A DNA stretch of 64,000 nt from JAIQFL01 sp035295745. GTDB taxonomy: Bacteria; Acidobacteriota; Terriglobia; Bryobacterales; Bryobacteraceae. This document shows, piece by piece, positions 26,115 through 35,267 of the stretch; within the stretch, counting starts at the first letter, position 1; each line of letters starts with the position of its first letter. A program made the translations under genes and the position numbers. The stretch is taken from contig DATGIL010000032.1 of NCBI GenBank assembly GCA_035295745.1, positions 1-64,000 of the forward strand. Direction: 5' to 3'. The notes below the pieces were generated by a model, which saw nothing but the letters and a program-made list of their open reading frames with translations, was not told where the DNA came from and made no database searches.

Positions 26115-28541
26115 TCACTCGGCCCGCAGAGCTTCGACGGGATTGACCGCTGCCGCGCGGCGCGCCGGCAGAAAACTGGCGAGCAATGCCGCCGCCCCGA
26201 GGACGCCGGCGACTGCCGCGATGGTCGGCAGGTCCCAGGCGCGGACGCCAAACAGCAAACCCCTCATCAGGTTCGCTCCCGCAATCGCGAGAATGACCCC
26301 CGCGAGAACTCCCACAATCGTCAGCCAACCCGCCTCCCGCAAGATCATCCGGTATACCGATCGCGGCGCCGCCCCCAATGCCATGCGAATCCCGATCTCA
26401 CGGCTTCGCTGGCTCACCGAGTAAGCGGTCACGCCGTACAGCCCCACCACGCCGAGTAACAGCGCTACCGACGCGAACCCGCCCACCAGGTACGACGCCG
26501 ATCGATGGAGGTAGGCAGACTCCGAGTTGTTGATTCGCTCCGCCATACTCGCACCGTTGTAAGTGACGATTCCACGATCGATCTGCCGTACCATCGCCGC
26601 CAACACGGGCAGCAAAGAAGACTCGCCTTGCGAGGCCCGCACCACCAGATCGAAATAGGGATCGGTGCTCTGGTAGAAGGGGAGGTAAAGAACTGGCGGG
26701 ATCGCGGCATCCAGCGGCCCCTCTCGAATGTCCTCCACCACACCTACGATCTCCATGGGCTTAGCCGGAGCGGAGTTCTGCGTGATCTGCCTGCCGACCG
26801 GCTCTTCACCGGGAAAGTACAGGCGGACGAAGGCTTCGTTGACGATCGTCACGGGCGGCCTCTTGGAATCATCGGCCCCAGTGAAGACGCGGCCGCGCAG
26901 CAACCTTGCGCCAAGCGTCGCGAAATAAGTAGGGCTCACATTGCGATACGGCGCCTCATTGTGTTCGCCGTTCCAGGGACGTCCGGTAATGTGAAACCAC
27001 GTCGTGCCGCTGTTACCGCCCAACGGAATACCCAGGCTCGCGAACCCCACGGAACGGACGCCCGGCAACTCTTCGGCACGCCGGACCACCTGACGGGCCA
27101 AAGCGATAGCCTGCTCGTCCTTGCCGTAACGCGACGTCGGGGCATCGACTCTGATGCTGATCAGATGCTCCGGCTGGATTCCAAGAGCTACATGGAGCAG
27201 CCGGAAGAGGCTCTTGCCAAGCAGACCCGCGCCCACCAGCAGGACCATCGCCGCCGCCAGTTCGAGCGCCACCAGCTTCGATCCGAGCTTTCGCCAAACG
27301 GTTCCGGCCGATCCGCGCGATGATTGCGCCAGGCCATCCCCAATTCGCGACGTCCGGATGCGCAGGCTCGGCGGCAGGGAGAGCAACAACATTGCGCCCA
27401 GGGAGATGGCGAGCGCCAATGCGATCCAACGCGGACTCCATCCCAGCCCCCGCAGAAACGGCATCCGGCTCAGCATGTTTTCCGAGATTAAACCCCGCAG
27501 CAGGTGCATCACCCACTGCGACGAAAGCATTCCAAGAGCGCTGGCCACACCACCCAGAACCACTGCTTCGGTAACGAACTGTCTCAGCAAACGGCCCGAT
27601 GAGGCGCCCAGCGCCGTCCGCACGGCAATCTCGCGCTGGCGGCTTTCGGAGCGCACCAACAACAGGCCCGCGACGTTGACGCTGGCGATGAGGAGTAAGA
27701 GCCCGGCGCCGCTCAACAAGACCAGGAGAAGGGGCCGAATGTTCCCCACGATCACATCGGTAAGGGTTGCAAGAGAGGCGCCCTGGCCCCGGTTGGAGTC
27801 GGGATATTGCTTCTCGAGGGCCTGCGCAATGGAGGTGACGTTCGAAAGAGCAGTCTCCAGGGAAACGCCGTCTTTCAATCGCGCGACGCCATAAAGCCCG
27901 TGACAACCCCGCCGGATGTCGCAACCGGTCACGGCATGGAAGGCGGGCCAGAATTCGGCGGGCTCGGCAGGCGCGAAGTGGAAGTCGCGAGGCAACACCC
28001 CTACGATGGTCGTCGGCTCGTCATCCAGCGTCACCACGGTTCCGATTGCATCGGCACGGCCCCCGTAGCGTGCCTGCCAGGCGCCATAGCTGATCATCGC
28101 GACGCGCGGCGCCCCGGGCATGTCCTCACCGTCGTGAAAGTCGCGGCCTGCTACCGGAGCCACTCCCAGCGTGCGAAAGAATCCGCTGCTGACCCGCGCT
28201 CCCCGAACGGGTTGTGCCCCTTCTTTTGTGCCCAGCAGGAATCCGTTTCGGTTGTACACGTCCATCGAAGTGAATACCGTGTTGAGCCGCTTCCAGTCGA
28301 GATAGTCGGGCCAGGACAGGTTGCTGCGCGGCATGGCGGAAATCCGCTCGAACACGCCGACCAGCCGCGCCGGATCGCGATAGGGCAGCGGCCGGATCAG
28401 AGCGGCATCGACGAAAGCGAAGATGGCGAGACTGGCGCAGATGCCCAGCGACAGCACGATGATGGCGGTGACGGTGAAGCCCGGGTTCTTCCGTAACTGC
28501 CGGATCGCAAAGCGCAGATCCTTCCACAGGAGTTCAGTCAT
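26115..28541 (-). CDS. MacB/FtsX-type ABC permease (ADOP family)
   Basis: An 808-aa permease of the acidobacterial duplicated type. It begins MTELLWKDLRFAIRQLRKNPGFT, a family hallmark, then TM1 (about 21-43) and a MacB periplasmic core (about 50-250). Three TM helices with FtsX fold follow (about 275-410), then a second periplasmic core (about 440-690) and three C-terminal TMs with the typical YSVSQRSREIGIRMALGA. No ATPase is encoded alongside, which is usual for these genes. Family members are thought to move lipoproteins, peptides or drugs; the cargo here is unknown. Often controlled by PadR regulators, but none is seen here. Confidence 0.9.
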   Translation of the reverse strand: MTELLWKDLRFAIRQLRKNPGFTVTAIIVLSLGICASLAIFAFVDAALIRPLPYRDPARLVGVFERISAMPRSNLSWPDYLDWKRLNTVFTSMDVYNRNGFLLGTKEGAQPVRGARVSSGFFRTLGVAPVAGRDFHDGEDMPGAPRVAMISYGAWQARYGGRADAIGTVVTLDDEPTTIVGVLPRDFHFAPAEPAEFWPAFHAVTGCDIRRGCHGLYGVARLKDGVSLETALSNVTSIAQALEKQYPDSNRGQGASLATLTDVIVGNIRPLLLVLLSGAGLLLLIASVNVAGLLLVRSESRQREIAVRTALGASSGRLLRQFVTEAVVLGGVASALGMLSSQWVMHLLRGLISENMLSRMPFLRGLGWSPRWIALALAISLGAMLLLSLPPSLRIRTSRIGDGLAQSSRGSAGTVWRKLGSKLVALELAAAMVLLVGAGLLGKSLFRLLHVALGIQPEHLISIRVDAPTSRYGKDEQAIALARQVVRRAEELPGVRSVGFASLGIPLGGNSGTTWFHITGRPWNGEHNEAPYRNVSPTYFATLGARLLRGRVFTGADDSKRPPVTIVNEAFVRLYFPGEEPVGRQITQNSAPAKPMEIVGVVEDIREGPLDAAIPPVLYLPFYQSTDPYFDLVVRASQGESSLLPVLAAMVRQIDRGIVTYNGASMAERINNSESAYLHRSASYLVGGFASVALLLGVVGLYGVTAYSVSQRSREIGIRMALGAAPRSVYRMILREAGWLTIVGVLAGVILAIAGANLMRGLLFGVRAWDLPTIAAVAGVLGAAALLASFLPARRAAAVNPVEALRAE

Positions 28542-28621
28542 GTTGCTGTTAGACGACAGGCCTGACGCCTTCGATAGTTTCTGCGTATTCTTACTGCCAA
28601 GCTACAATAAAGGACCTTGTC

Positions 28622-29701
28622 ATGATTCAGATCACCACTGTGGTGGGCGCGCGGCCGAACTTCGTGAAGATGGCGCCGATTCTTCAGGAGATCCACCGCC
28701 GCCCGAATTGCAAGGCCCGATTGGTGCACACCGGCCAGCACTATTCGCCTGAAATGTCGGCGAGTTTCTTCGACGAGCTGAACATTCCGGAGCCCGACGT
28801 CAATCTCGAGGTCGGCAGCGGAACTCACACGGTCCAGACGGCGCACGTGATGATGGGGCTCGAGAAGGACTTCGCCAATCGGCCTGACCTGGTTCTGGTA
28901 GTCGGCGATGTCAATTCCACGGTGGCTGCCTCGCTGGTCGCAGCCAAAATGGGAATTCCGGTGGCGCATGTCGAGGCCGGTTTGCGTAGTTTCGACCGCC
29001 GCATGCCGGAAGAGATCAATCGTCTGGTGACCGACACTCTTTCCGACTACCTGTTCGCCAGCGAGCCGGCCGGGGTCAAGAACCTGCTGGCCGAGGGTGT
29101 GCCGCAGGAGAAAATCTTCCTGGTGGGCAACGTCATGATCGATACGCTGCTGCAGTTCCGCGACAAAGCAGCGCAAAGCGGCGTGCTGGATCGCTTGGGA
29201 CTCAAGAAGGGCGGATACTGTGTGGCGACGCTGCACCGCCCATCGAATGTCGATGACATCGAGCACTTGGCCCGCCTCGTCGATGTGCTCTCGGATGTCG
29301 CGAAGAAGCTCCCGGTAGTGTTCCCGGTCCATCCGCGGACCCGCGAACGTCTCGCGGCGGCCAAGGTGGCGACCGATTCGTTGATGCTCTCCGCTCCGCT
29401 GGGATATTTGGAGTTTCTGAACCTCACCGCGGAGGCCCGCCTGGTTCTCACGGATTCGGGCGGGATCCAGGAGGAGACGACCATCCTCAACGTGCCGTGC
29501 CTGACGCTTCGGGAGAATACGGAGCGCCCGATCACCATCGAAGAGGGGACCAACCGCCTGGTCGGCGTCAATCCGGAGGACGTCCGAAAGGCCGCCATGG
29601 AGGCACTGGAGATGCCGCCGCGGATCGCCAAGGCACCCGACCTGTGGGACGGTCGCGCCAGCGCGCGCATTCTCGATGTGATTGAAAGAACGATTCGCTA
29701 A
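28622..29701 (+). CDS. wecB: Non-hydrolysing UDP-N-acetylglucosamine 2-epimerase
   Basis: A 359-aa enzyme that interconverts UDP-GlcNAc and UDP-ManNAc for polysaccharide synthesis. It starts MIQITTVVGARPNFVKMAPI, the family N terminus. VVGDVNSTVAASLVAAKMGIPVAHVEAGLRS carries the conserved substrate site, followed by MPEEINRLVTD and the C-terminal LTDSGGIQEE ... RENTERPIT. AAAGGA sits upstream of the ATG. It is divergent from the ADOP permease; no other glycan gene is adjacent. Confidence 0.95.
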   Translation: MIQITTVVGARPNFVKMAPILQEIHRRPNCKARLVHTGQHYSPEMSASFFDELNIPEPDVNLEVGSGTHTVQTAHVMMGLEKDFANRPDLVLVVGDVNSTVAASLVAAKMGIPVAHVEAGLRSFDRRMPEEINRLVTDTLSDYLFASEPAGVKNLLAEGVPQEKIFLVGNVMIDTLLQFRDKAAQSGVLDRLGLKKGGYCVATLHRPSNVDDIEHLARLVDVLSDVAKKLPVVFPVHPRTRERLAAAKVATDSLMLSAPLGYLEFLNLTAEARLVLTDSGGIQEETTILNVPCLTLRENTERPITIEEGTNRLVGVNPEDVRKAAMEALEMPPRIAKAPDLWDGRASARILDVIERTIR

Positions 29702-29709
29702 TGGCAAAG

Positions 29710-29744
29710 AATGATGCGTTAAACGTACGTTTGCTTACGTCATT
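29710..29744. promoter_or_regulatory. Dyad in the leader of the TIGR03437 gene
   Basis: A perfect 12-bp palindrome, aaacgtacgttt (29721-29732), is enclosed by aatga/tcatt arms (29710-29714 and 29740-29744). It lies between wecB and the secreted protein gene, within an A/T-richer stretch. It could be an operator or a wecB 3' hairpin; no T-run follows. Confidence 0.35.
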
Positions 29745-29827
29745 CTGCAAAAAAATTCCGCCGGGGAGAGAACTCCGCATTATCCTTAGCAAGATAATCC
29801 CGCAATTTACAGGGGTGAACAACAATC

Positions 29828-31762
29828 ATGCGAAGAACTTTTTGGACGGGGATGGCAGCCCTGTGCCTGCTGCCGCTTTTGAGTTATGCGGACGTGAGCG
29901 GAACGCCGACCTTGACGTCCGGAACATTGATCAATCTCGATACCGGAGCCACAGGCACTTCCGGCGACTTGCTTTGGAATGGAACGGCTCTCGTGCCGCA
30001 GACGGGCGCAGGAGCTTTTTCGCTAGGCGCCGTGGGTTCGGCGACCTACGGTTCTCTCACGCAGTCGACGGTTAACATCTTTCCCTTCACTTCGAGTCCA
30101 ATCACGGGGGCGCTGAACACGGTGGCCGCCTACAAGACGAAGACTGGCAATTTCGGCAAGCTGCTGATCACGGCAGTCACAGCCGGGTCCGTGACCTTGC
30201 AGTTTACGACCTTCGTGACGGCGGCTCCGACCGGACCGAACATTACTGTCATCCAGAATAACTACGGCCAGGTGCCGCAGGGACTTCCGAACTTCGGAAT
30301 CGCACCCAGCACGCTGTTCTTCATTCAGGGAACGGGTCTGGCCAACACTACCACCGATCTGCAATCGAGCGCTGCGCCGGGACTGCAGACTACGCTGAGC
30401 GGCGTCAGCGTGAAAGTCACGGTAGGTGGCACGTCGGTCCAGTGCCCGCTCTACTATCTCTCGCCGACGCAGATCGACGCAGTCTTGCCAGGCAACACCC
30501 CAACTGGGACAGGCTCGGTAGTGGTGACCAACAACGGCGCTAACAGCCCGGCGGTTTCCATCAACATCGTGCAGAGCGCCTTCGGCATTCTCTTCTACAA
30601 CGGCAGCCTGGGCGCGGCTTACGACGGCAACAACGCGCTGCTGACCACTACCAATGCAGCAAATCCGAATCAGACGATCGTGCTGTGGGGCTCCGGCGTC
30701 GGGGCCGATCCCAATGACGACGACAAGGTCTATCCACAGAAGCAGGACAACCTCACGAGCATCCCAATGCAAGCGTTCGTGGGTGGCGTGGAAGCCACGA
30801 TTCTCTACCGCGGACGGTCGCAGTATCCCGGCGTCGATCAGGTGGTTCTGACGATCCCGGGCGGCGTTCCGACGGGCTGCAACGTGGGCGTCACGGTGGT
30901 GAGCGGGAGCATCGTCAGCAATTCTGTGACGATTCCAATCGCTGCCAGCGGACGTACCTGTTCGGACACCAACGGGTTGCCTCCCGACCTGATTGGCATA
31001 CTTACCGGCAAGACGAATATTCGGGAAGGCGTCCTGGCAGTGGGCCGAACGACGTCGATCACCAACGGCAATACCACCTCCACGAATACGGTTGTGGGAA
31101 GTTTCCAGACAGCGAGTAACTTCAATGCGTCGGGTACCGCCGTTTCCGCAGGAAGTTGCCTGGTGACCAACACGTTCCAAACCGTGTCAGTGACCACTTC
31201 GCCCCTGGATGCGGGAAGCGGGATCAATGTGACGGGGCCGGGCGGTTCGATCACGCTCACCCAGACGATCTCCGGGCAGTCATTTCCCGGAACCTATTTC
31301 CCGCCGGGAGGCACGGTGCCGGCCGGGTTCATCCCCACGACGGGCGGCAGCTTTACGTTCGACAATAGCTCGGGCGGCAAGGATGTGGGCCACTTCAACG
31401 TGAGTATGACGATGCCGCCGGCTTTCGTCTGGACCAATCAACCGCAGATTTCCAGCGTGGCTCGCACCCAGGGCGTGAACGTCACGTGGAGCGGTGGAGC
31501 GCCGGGGACGACGGTGATTATCAGCGGCGGCTCGACGGCTACGGTCGGCTCGAAATCGGTGACCGTGACTTTCACCTGCCAGGCTCCCATCAGTGCCGGC
31601 CAGTTTACGGTGCCGGTACCGGTGCTCTTGGCACTACCCGCGGGGACGGGCACGCTGAGCCTCAGCGACAGCGCCAATTTCCAACTCTTCAGCGCATCGG
31701 GTTTGGATTACGGCATTGTGGCGGGGTCGGACAGTACTTCCAAAGGCGTTACTTACAACTAA
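29828..31762 (+). CDS. Secreted TIGR03437 (Solibacter-type) repeat protein
   Basis: A 644-aa exported protein: signal peptide MRRTFWTGMAALCLLPLLSYA. The mature protein is Thr/Ser/Gly/Asn-rich and beta-structured. Residues about 150-375 carry the Solibacter C-terminal-type domain TIGR03437 (FFIQGTGLANTTT, YYLSPTQIDAVLP, IVLWGSGVGADPNDDD), placed here in the middle rather than at the end. The C-terminal 250 residues are a further beta-sandwich-like region, low in charged residues. No enzyme motif is visible. Likely an extracellular or surface adhesive/scaffold protein (inference from composition). Confidence 0.75.
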   Translation: MRRTFWTGMAALCLLPLLSYADVSGTPTLTSGTLINLDTGATGTSGDLLWNGTALVPQTGAGAFSLGAVGSATYGSLTQSTVNIFPFTSSPITGALNTVAAYKTKTGNFGKLLITAVTAGSVTLQFTTFVTAAPTGPNITVIQNNYGQVPQGLPNFGIAPSTLFFIQGTGLANTTTDLQSSAAPGLQTTLSGVSVKVTVGGTSVQCPLYYLSPTQIDAVLPGNTPTGTGSVVVTNNGANSPAVSINIVQSAFGILFYNGSLGAAYDGNNALLTTTNAANPNQTIVLWGSGVGADPNDDDKVYPQKQDNLTSIPMQAFVGGVEATILYRGRSQYPGVDQVVLTIPGGVPTGCNVGVTVVSGSIVSNSVTIPIAASGRTCSDTNGLPPDLIGILTGKTNIREGVLAVGRTTSITNGNTTSTNTVVGSFQTASNFNASGTAVSAGSCLVTNTFQTVSVTTSPLDAGSGINVTGPGGSITLTQTISGQSFPGTYFPPGGTVPAGFIPTTGGSFTFDNSSGGKDVGHFNVSMTMPPAFVWTNQPQISSVARTQGVNVTWSGGAPGTTVIISGGSTATVGSKSVTVTFTCQAPISAGQFTVPVPVLLALPAGTGTLSLSDSANFQLFSASGLDYGIVAGSDSTSKGVTYN

Positions 31763-31802
31763 AAAAAGGTGCGTGGCGCCGGGAGCAATTCCGGCGCCGC
31801 GC
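31761..31802 (-). terminator. Intrinsic-terminator-like hairpin facing the minus strand
   Basis: A GC-rich 12-bp stem (31771-31782 with 31791-31802, one G-T pair, 8-base loop) sits just after the TIGR03437 stop. On the plus strand no T-run follows. On the minus strand it is followed by seven T (31767-31761), the textbook Rho-independent form. It would stop transcription entering the TIGR03437 gene from the antisense side. It may also serve as an RNA 3' stabiliser on the plus strand. Confidence 0.5.
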
Positions 31803-31944
31803 GCCCCCAACGAATCGAAGCGAACCAGTCCCCGGCCCGTGGCCCCCGAGTCCTGCCCCCGCGAGCAAAGCGAACGTCTTTCCCACCCTTCTTCGTTCGT
31901 CCTGATATCATGAAAGAACTCTGCGCGGTCTGGGAGAGTTCTTC

Positions 31945-34872
31945 ATGCGCCGGCTTCGTCATCTGCCTCCTTCCAAATGGTTTCTGATTTTCCTCGCGCT
32001 GGGCGCGCTGGCGTGGTGGGGCGGCAGTTCGCTCACCGCACGCAACGTTGCCTATGCGGCGACCGCAGGTCCCGCGTTCGTGGAATTTGAGAGTGGCCAC
32101 GTGCGCCCGATGGCGACTTCGCCCGACGGAAACACGCTGTTCGCGGTCAACACCCCGAATGACACGCTGGAAGTTTTCGACCTTAGCTCCGGCACTCCGA
32201 TGTTCTCGTACCGGATTCCCGTGGGCCTGGAGCCGGTCGCCGTCGCGGCACGGACCAACACGGAGATCTGGGTCGTCAATCATCTCTCCGACAGTGTGAG
32301 TATCGTCAATCTCACGGGCACGGGGCACGTGGTGCGCACGCTTCTGGTAGGCGATGAGCCGCGCGACATCGTCTTCGCCGGCACGCCGGCGCGTGCGTTC
32401 ATCACTACCGCTCATCGCGGGCAGCAGCGCACCGATCCGTCGATTGCCGGTGTCCCAGGTGCGGGCGATCCGCAATTTACCACTGCCGGAGTCCCACGCG
32501 CCGACGTCTGGGTCTTCGACCCGGCGAACCTCGGCGCCACGATGGGCGGAACTCCGCTGCGTATTTTGAGCTTCTTCACCGACACACCGCGCGCGCTGGC
32601 GGTGAGCCCGGACCGCAACACGGTTTACGTCGCGGGGTTCAAGACCGGGAATCAGACCACCACAGTCGCGCAAGGCCGCGTCTGCGTGGGTTTTCAGAAC
32701 AAAGCATGCAAGCTTCCAGACGGCACGGTGAGTCCGGGCGGTAATCCCGGGCCCGCAACCGATTCCGCCGGCGAACCCGCGCCCGAGGTGGGACTGATCG
32801 TCAAGTACAACAACAACGACGGGCACTGGGAAGACGAGTTGAATCGCGTGTGGGACGGCTCGGTGCGTTTCAAACTGCCCGATACCGATGTCTTCGCAGT
32901 CGACGCCAATGCCCTGACCCAGACTGCCGCTTATGCGCACGTCGGCACCACGTTGTTCAACATGGTGACCAATCCCGTAACCGGGAAGCTGTACGTCACC
33001 AACACCGATGCGATTAACAACGTGCGCTTTGAAGGCCCGGGGACCTACGCCGGCCATACCGTGCAGGGCCACCTGGCGGAAGCGCGCATTACCGTGATCT
33101 CCGGCTCGAGCGTGTCGCCGCGCCATCTCAATAAGCACATCGATTACACCAAGCTCGCGGGCACTGCCGGATTCGATCAGTCGGCGAAGAGTCACAGCCT
33201 CTCCATGCCGCTTGAGATGGCCGTCACGATGGACGGCAAGACACTGTACGTCGCGGCCTTCGGATCGAGCAAAGTAGGGGTCTTCGATACCGCGGCCCTG
33301 GAGAACGACACCTTCGATCCGGTGGCGGCAAGCGCGAACTACATCCCGGTCAGCGGCGGTGGCGTGAGCGGACTGGTGCTCGACGAGGCGCGCGGGCTGC
33401 TGTACGTGATGACGCGCTTCGACAACGCCGTGAAGACGATTGACTTGTCGGCACATCGCGAGATCTCGGCCTCACCCTTTCCCAATCCGGAGCCCGATTC
33501 GGTAGTGCGGGGCCGTCCCATGTTGTACGACGCGACGGGTTTTTCCGGAAATGGCGAGGCGTCCTGCGCCAGTTGCCATATTTTCGGCGACAAAGACGAC
33601 TTGGCTTGGGATCTCGGAAACCCCGATAATGCGGTGACCAAGAGCCCCATCACCATCAATTTCGGCGGCCTGTTGAATTTCCTGATTCAGATCGGCGCCA
33701 CCGGCGTGCCTGCCCCCATCAATGGCAGCGACAAGCCCGACGACTTTCATCCGATGAAGGGGCCCTTCACCACACAGACATTGCGCGGCCTGAAGAATTC
33801 GGGCGCGATGCACTGGCGCGGCGACCGGTCCACCGGACCAATGGGCACCGATCCTTACGATTCGAACATTTCGTTCAACAACTTCATCGTGGCGTTTCAA
33901 GGACTGGTGGGAAGCGTCGATATGCCGTCCCCTGTGCAGATGCAGTCCTTCGCCGATTTCCAATTGCAGGTGCTGCCGCCGCCAAATCCGGTCCGCAGTC
34001 TGGACAATTCGCTCAATTCCTCGCAACAAAGCGGCCACGACTTCTTCTTGGGAACCCGTCCGGCCGACGGCGTCAATTCACCACTCGCCGACCAACTCTT
34101 CGGCAAGTCTTCTTTCGCATGCTCCGGTTGCCATTCTCTGGATCCGTCGCAGGGCTTCTTTGGAACGGGCGGCAATCAGAGCTTCGAGGCGCTGACGCAG
34201 ATCGTGAAAATCCCGCACCTGCGCAACGCGTACGACAAGATCGGGATGTTCGGCTCGCCGGTAGTGGACTTCTTCAGCGGCGCTGACAGCGGTCAGACCG
34301 GAGACCAGGTGCGAGGCTTCGGCTTCCTGGGCGACGGCTCGACCGATACGCTGTTCCGATTTTTCACCGCCACGGTTTTCAACCCGACGTCCGACTCGGG
34401 ATTCCCGCAGGACAGTCCCGCGGGGACTACCGACCAGGCACGGCGCGACATGGAGCAGTACGTTCTTGCGTTTGACAGCGATTTGGCTCCGATTGTGGGC
34501 CAGCAGGTGACCTTGACCAGCGACAATGCGGCCAAAGTCGGGCCGCGAATCGACCTGATGAAGCAACGCGCGGGCACCTCTTTCACCAGCAAATCGCTCA
34601 ACGGTACCGTCACGGAGTGCGACCTGGTGGCGCACGTCGTGCAGAATCGGCGCGTTATGGGGTACCTTTACGATCCGGCGTCGGGCAATTTCATGCCAGA
34701 TGACGACTCGGCGCCGCTTTCGGATTCGGCCTTAAGGGCGTTGGCGGCAACTGCAGGGCAGGAAGTGACTTACACGGCGACTGCACCCGGATCGGGTGCG
34801 CGGATCGCTTTCGCCACGCGGCGGGCAAGTGTCAGCAGCGTAGCCCAAAAGCCCCGCGCGGGCGCCAGGTAG
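31945..34872 (+). CDS. Beta-propeller protein fused to a di-haem cytochrome c domain
   Basis: A 975-aa exported protein. After a signal anchor (about 12-32) come YVTN/Lac-type beta-propeller repeats (about 45-520: TSPDGNTLFAVNTPNDTLEVFDL, LYVTNTDAINNVRFEG, KTLYVAAFGSSKVGVFD). The C-terminal part has two haem c sites, CASCH (residues 541-545) and CSGCH (726-730), in a setting like MauG/di-haem peroxidases (GPFTTQTLRGLKNSGAMHWRGDR, VKIPHLRNAYDKIGMFG). Probably a periplasmic or outer-membrane-facing redox enzyme. Substrate unknown; no partner genes are adjacent. Confidence 0.82.
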   Translation: MRRLRHLPPSKWFLIFLALGALAWWGGSSLTARNVAYAATAGPAFVEFESGHVRPMATSPDGNTLFAVNTPNDTLEVFDLSSGTPMFSYRIPVGLEPVAVAARTNTEIWVVNHLSDSVSIVNLTGTGHVVRTLLVGDEPRDIVFAGTPARAFITTAHRGQQRTDPSIAGVPGAGDPQFTTAGVPRADVWVFDPANLGATMGGTPLRILSFFTDTPRALAVSPDRNTVYVAGFKTGNQTTTVAQGRVCVGFQNKACKLPDGTVSPGGNPGPATDSAGEPAPEVGLIVKYNNNDGHWEDELNRVWDGSVRFKLPDTDVFAVDANALTQTAAYAHVGTTLFNMVTNPVTGKLYVTNTDAINNVRFEGPGTYAGHTVQGHLAEARITVISGSSVSPRHLNKHIDYTKLAGTAGFDQSAKSHSLSMPLEMAVTMDGKTLYVAAFGSSKVGVFDTAALENDTFDPVAASANYIPVSGGGVSGLVLDEARGLLYVMTRFDNAVKTIDLSAHREISASPFPNPEPDSVVRGRPMLYDATGFSGNGEASCASCHIFGDKDDLAWDLGNPDNAVTKSPITINFGGLLNFLIQIGATGVPAPINGSDKPDDFHPMKGPFTTQTLRGLKNSGAMHWRGDRSTGPMGTDPYDSNISFNNFIVAFQGLVGSVDMPSPVQMQSFADFQLQVLPPPNPVRSLDNSLNSSQQSGHDFFLGTRPADGVNSPLADQLFGKSSFACSGCHSLDPSQGFFGTGGNQSFEALTQIVKIPHLRNAYDKIGMFGSPVVDFFSGADSGQTGDQVRGFGFLGDGSTDTLFRFFTATVFNPTSDSGFPQDSPAGTTDQARRDMEQYVLAFDSDLAPIVGQQVTLTSDNAAKVGPRIDLMKQRAGTSFTSKSLNGTVTECDLVAHVVQNRRVMGYLYDPASGNFMPDDDSAPLSDSALRALAATAGQEVTYTATAPGSGARIAFATRRASVSSVAQKPRAGAR

Positions 34873-34901
34873 GAACGGGTAAAAGGCTCGAGAATGCCCG
34901 G

Positions 34902-35075
34902 CTAGGCCTTTTCGACAGCCTTATGTTCGTCTTTTTCGCCCTCTTTCATGGCATTCTTGAAGTTCTTAATTCCTTCGCCAATGCCCTTGCCGATTTCGGG
35001 GATCTTTTTCGCTCCAAACAGCACCACAAAAACGATTCCGATCACGACCAGTTCGGGCCAGCCAATTGTTTCCAT
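34902..35075 (-). CDS. tatA: Sec-independent protein translocase TatA/E
   Basis: A 57-aa protein: short periplasmic N terminus, one TM helix (about 6-22, WPELVVIGIVFVVLFGAKKIPE), the FGxKKxPE hinge, and an amphipathic helix (GKGIGEGIKNFKNAMKEGE) with a charged tail. This is the complete TatA pattern. It forms the pore for folded Tat substrates such as the IorB-like subunit at 8.8 kb. The open frame extends to 35219 but this ATG, with AGAGG upstream, gives the canonical start. tatC is not in the window. Confidence 0.93.
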   Translation of the reverse strand: METIGWPELVVIGIVFVVLFGAKKIPEIGKGIGEGIKNFKNAMKEGEKDEHKAVEKA

Positions 35076-35132
35076 GCAAAACCTCTGTCCATAAGCTAAT
35101 CTGGCAGGCAGCCGCAGAAAGTCGGGCGGTTC

Positions 35133-35175
35133 CGCTACGTCACGGCTCACTGCGAGCCGTGCGCGTAAGCAAGCG
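35133..35175 (+). repeat. Partial family A repeat upstream of tatA
   Basis: The right half (gcgagccg-gcgcgtaagcaagcg, 35152-35175) matches family A closely, while the left arm is shortened. It lies in the divergent region between tatA and the second MCE gene, so it may overlap their promoters. Confidence 0.65.
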
Positions 35176-35267
35176 ACCTCAACTGTTCTTTCGCAACCTG
35201 CTAGAGTGTAAGACTCCACTATTGTAACCCGCGTTACCAGTTTCGGGTCGCGCTACAATTTCAGTAC

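Noticed and set aside
28565..28621. A tacaat -10-like box before wecB as a promoter
   Set aside because: Its implied transcript start would fall beyond the ribosome site, and no matching -35 is visible.
31759..33456. 565-aa minus-strand open frame
   Set aside because: Antisense to the propeller-cytochrome gene; no signal peptide, domain or start context.
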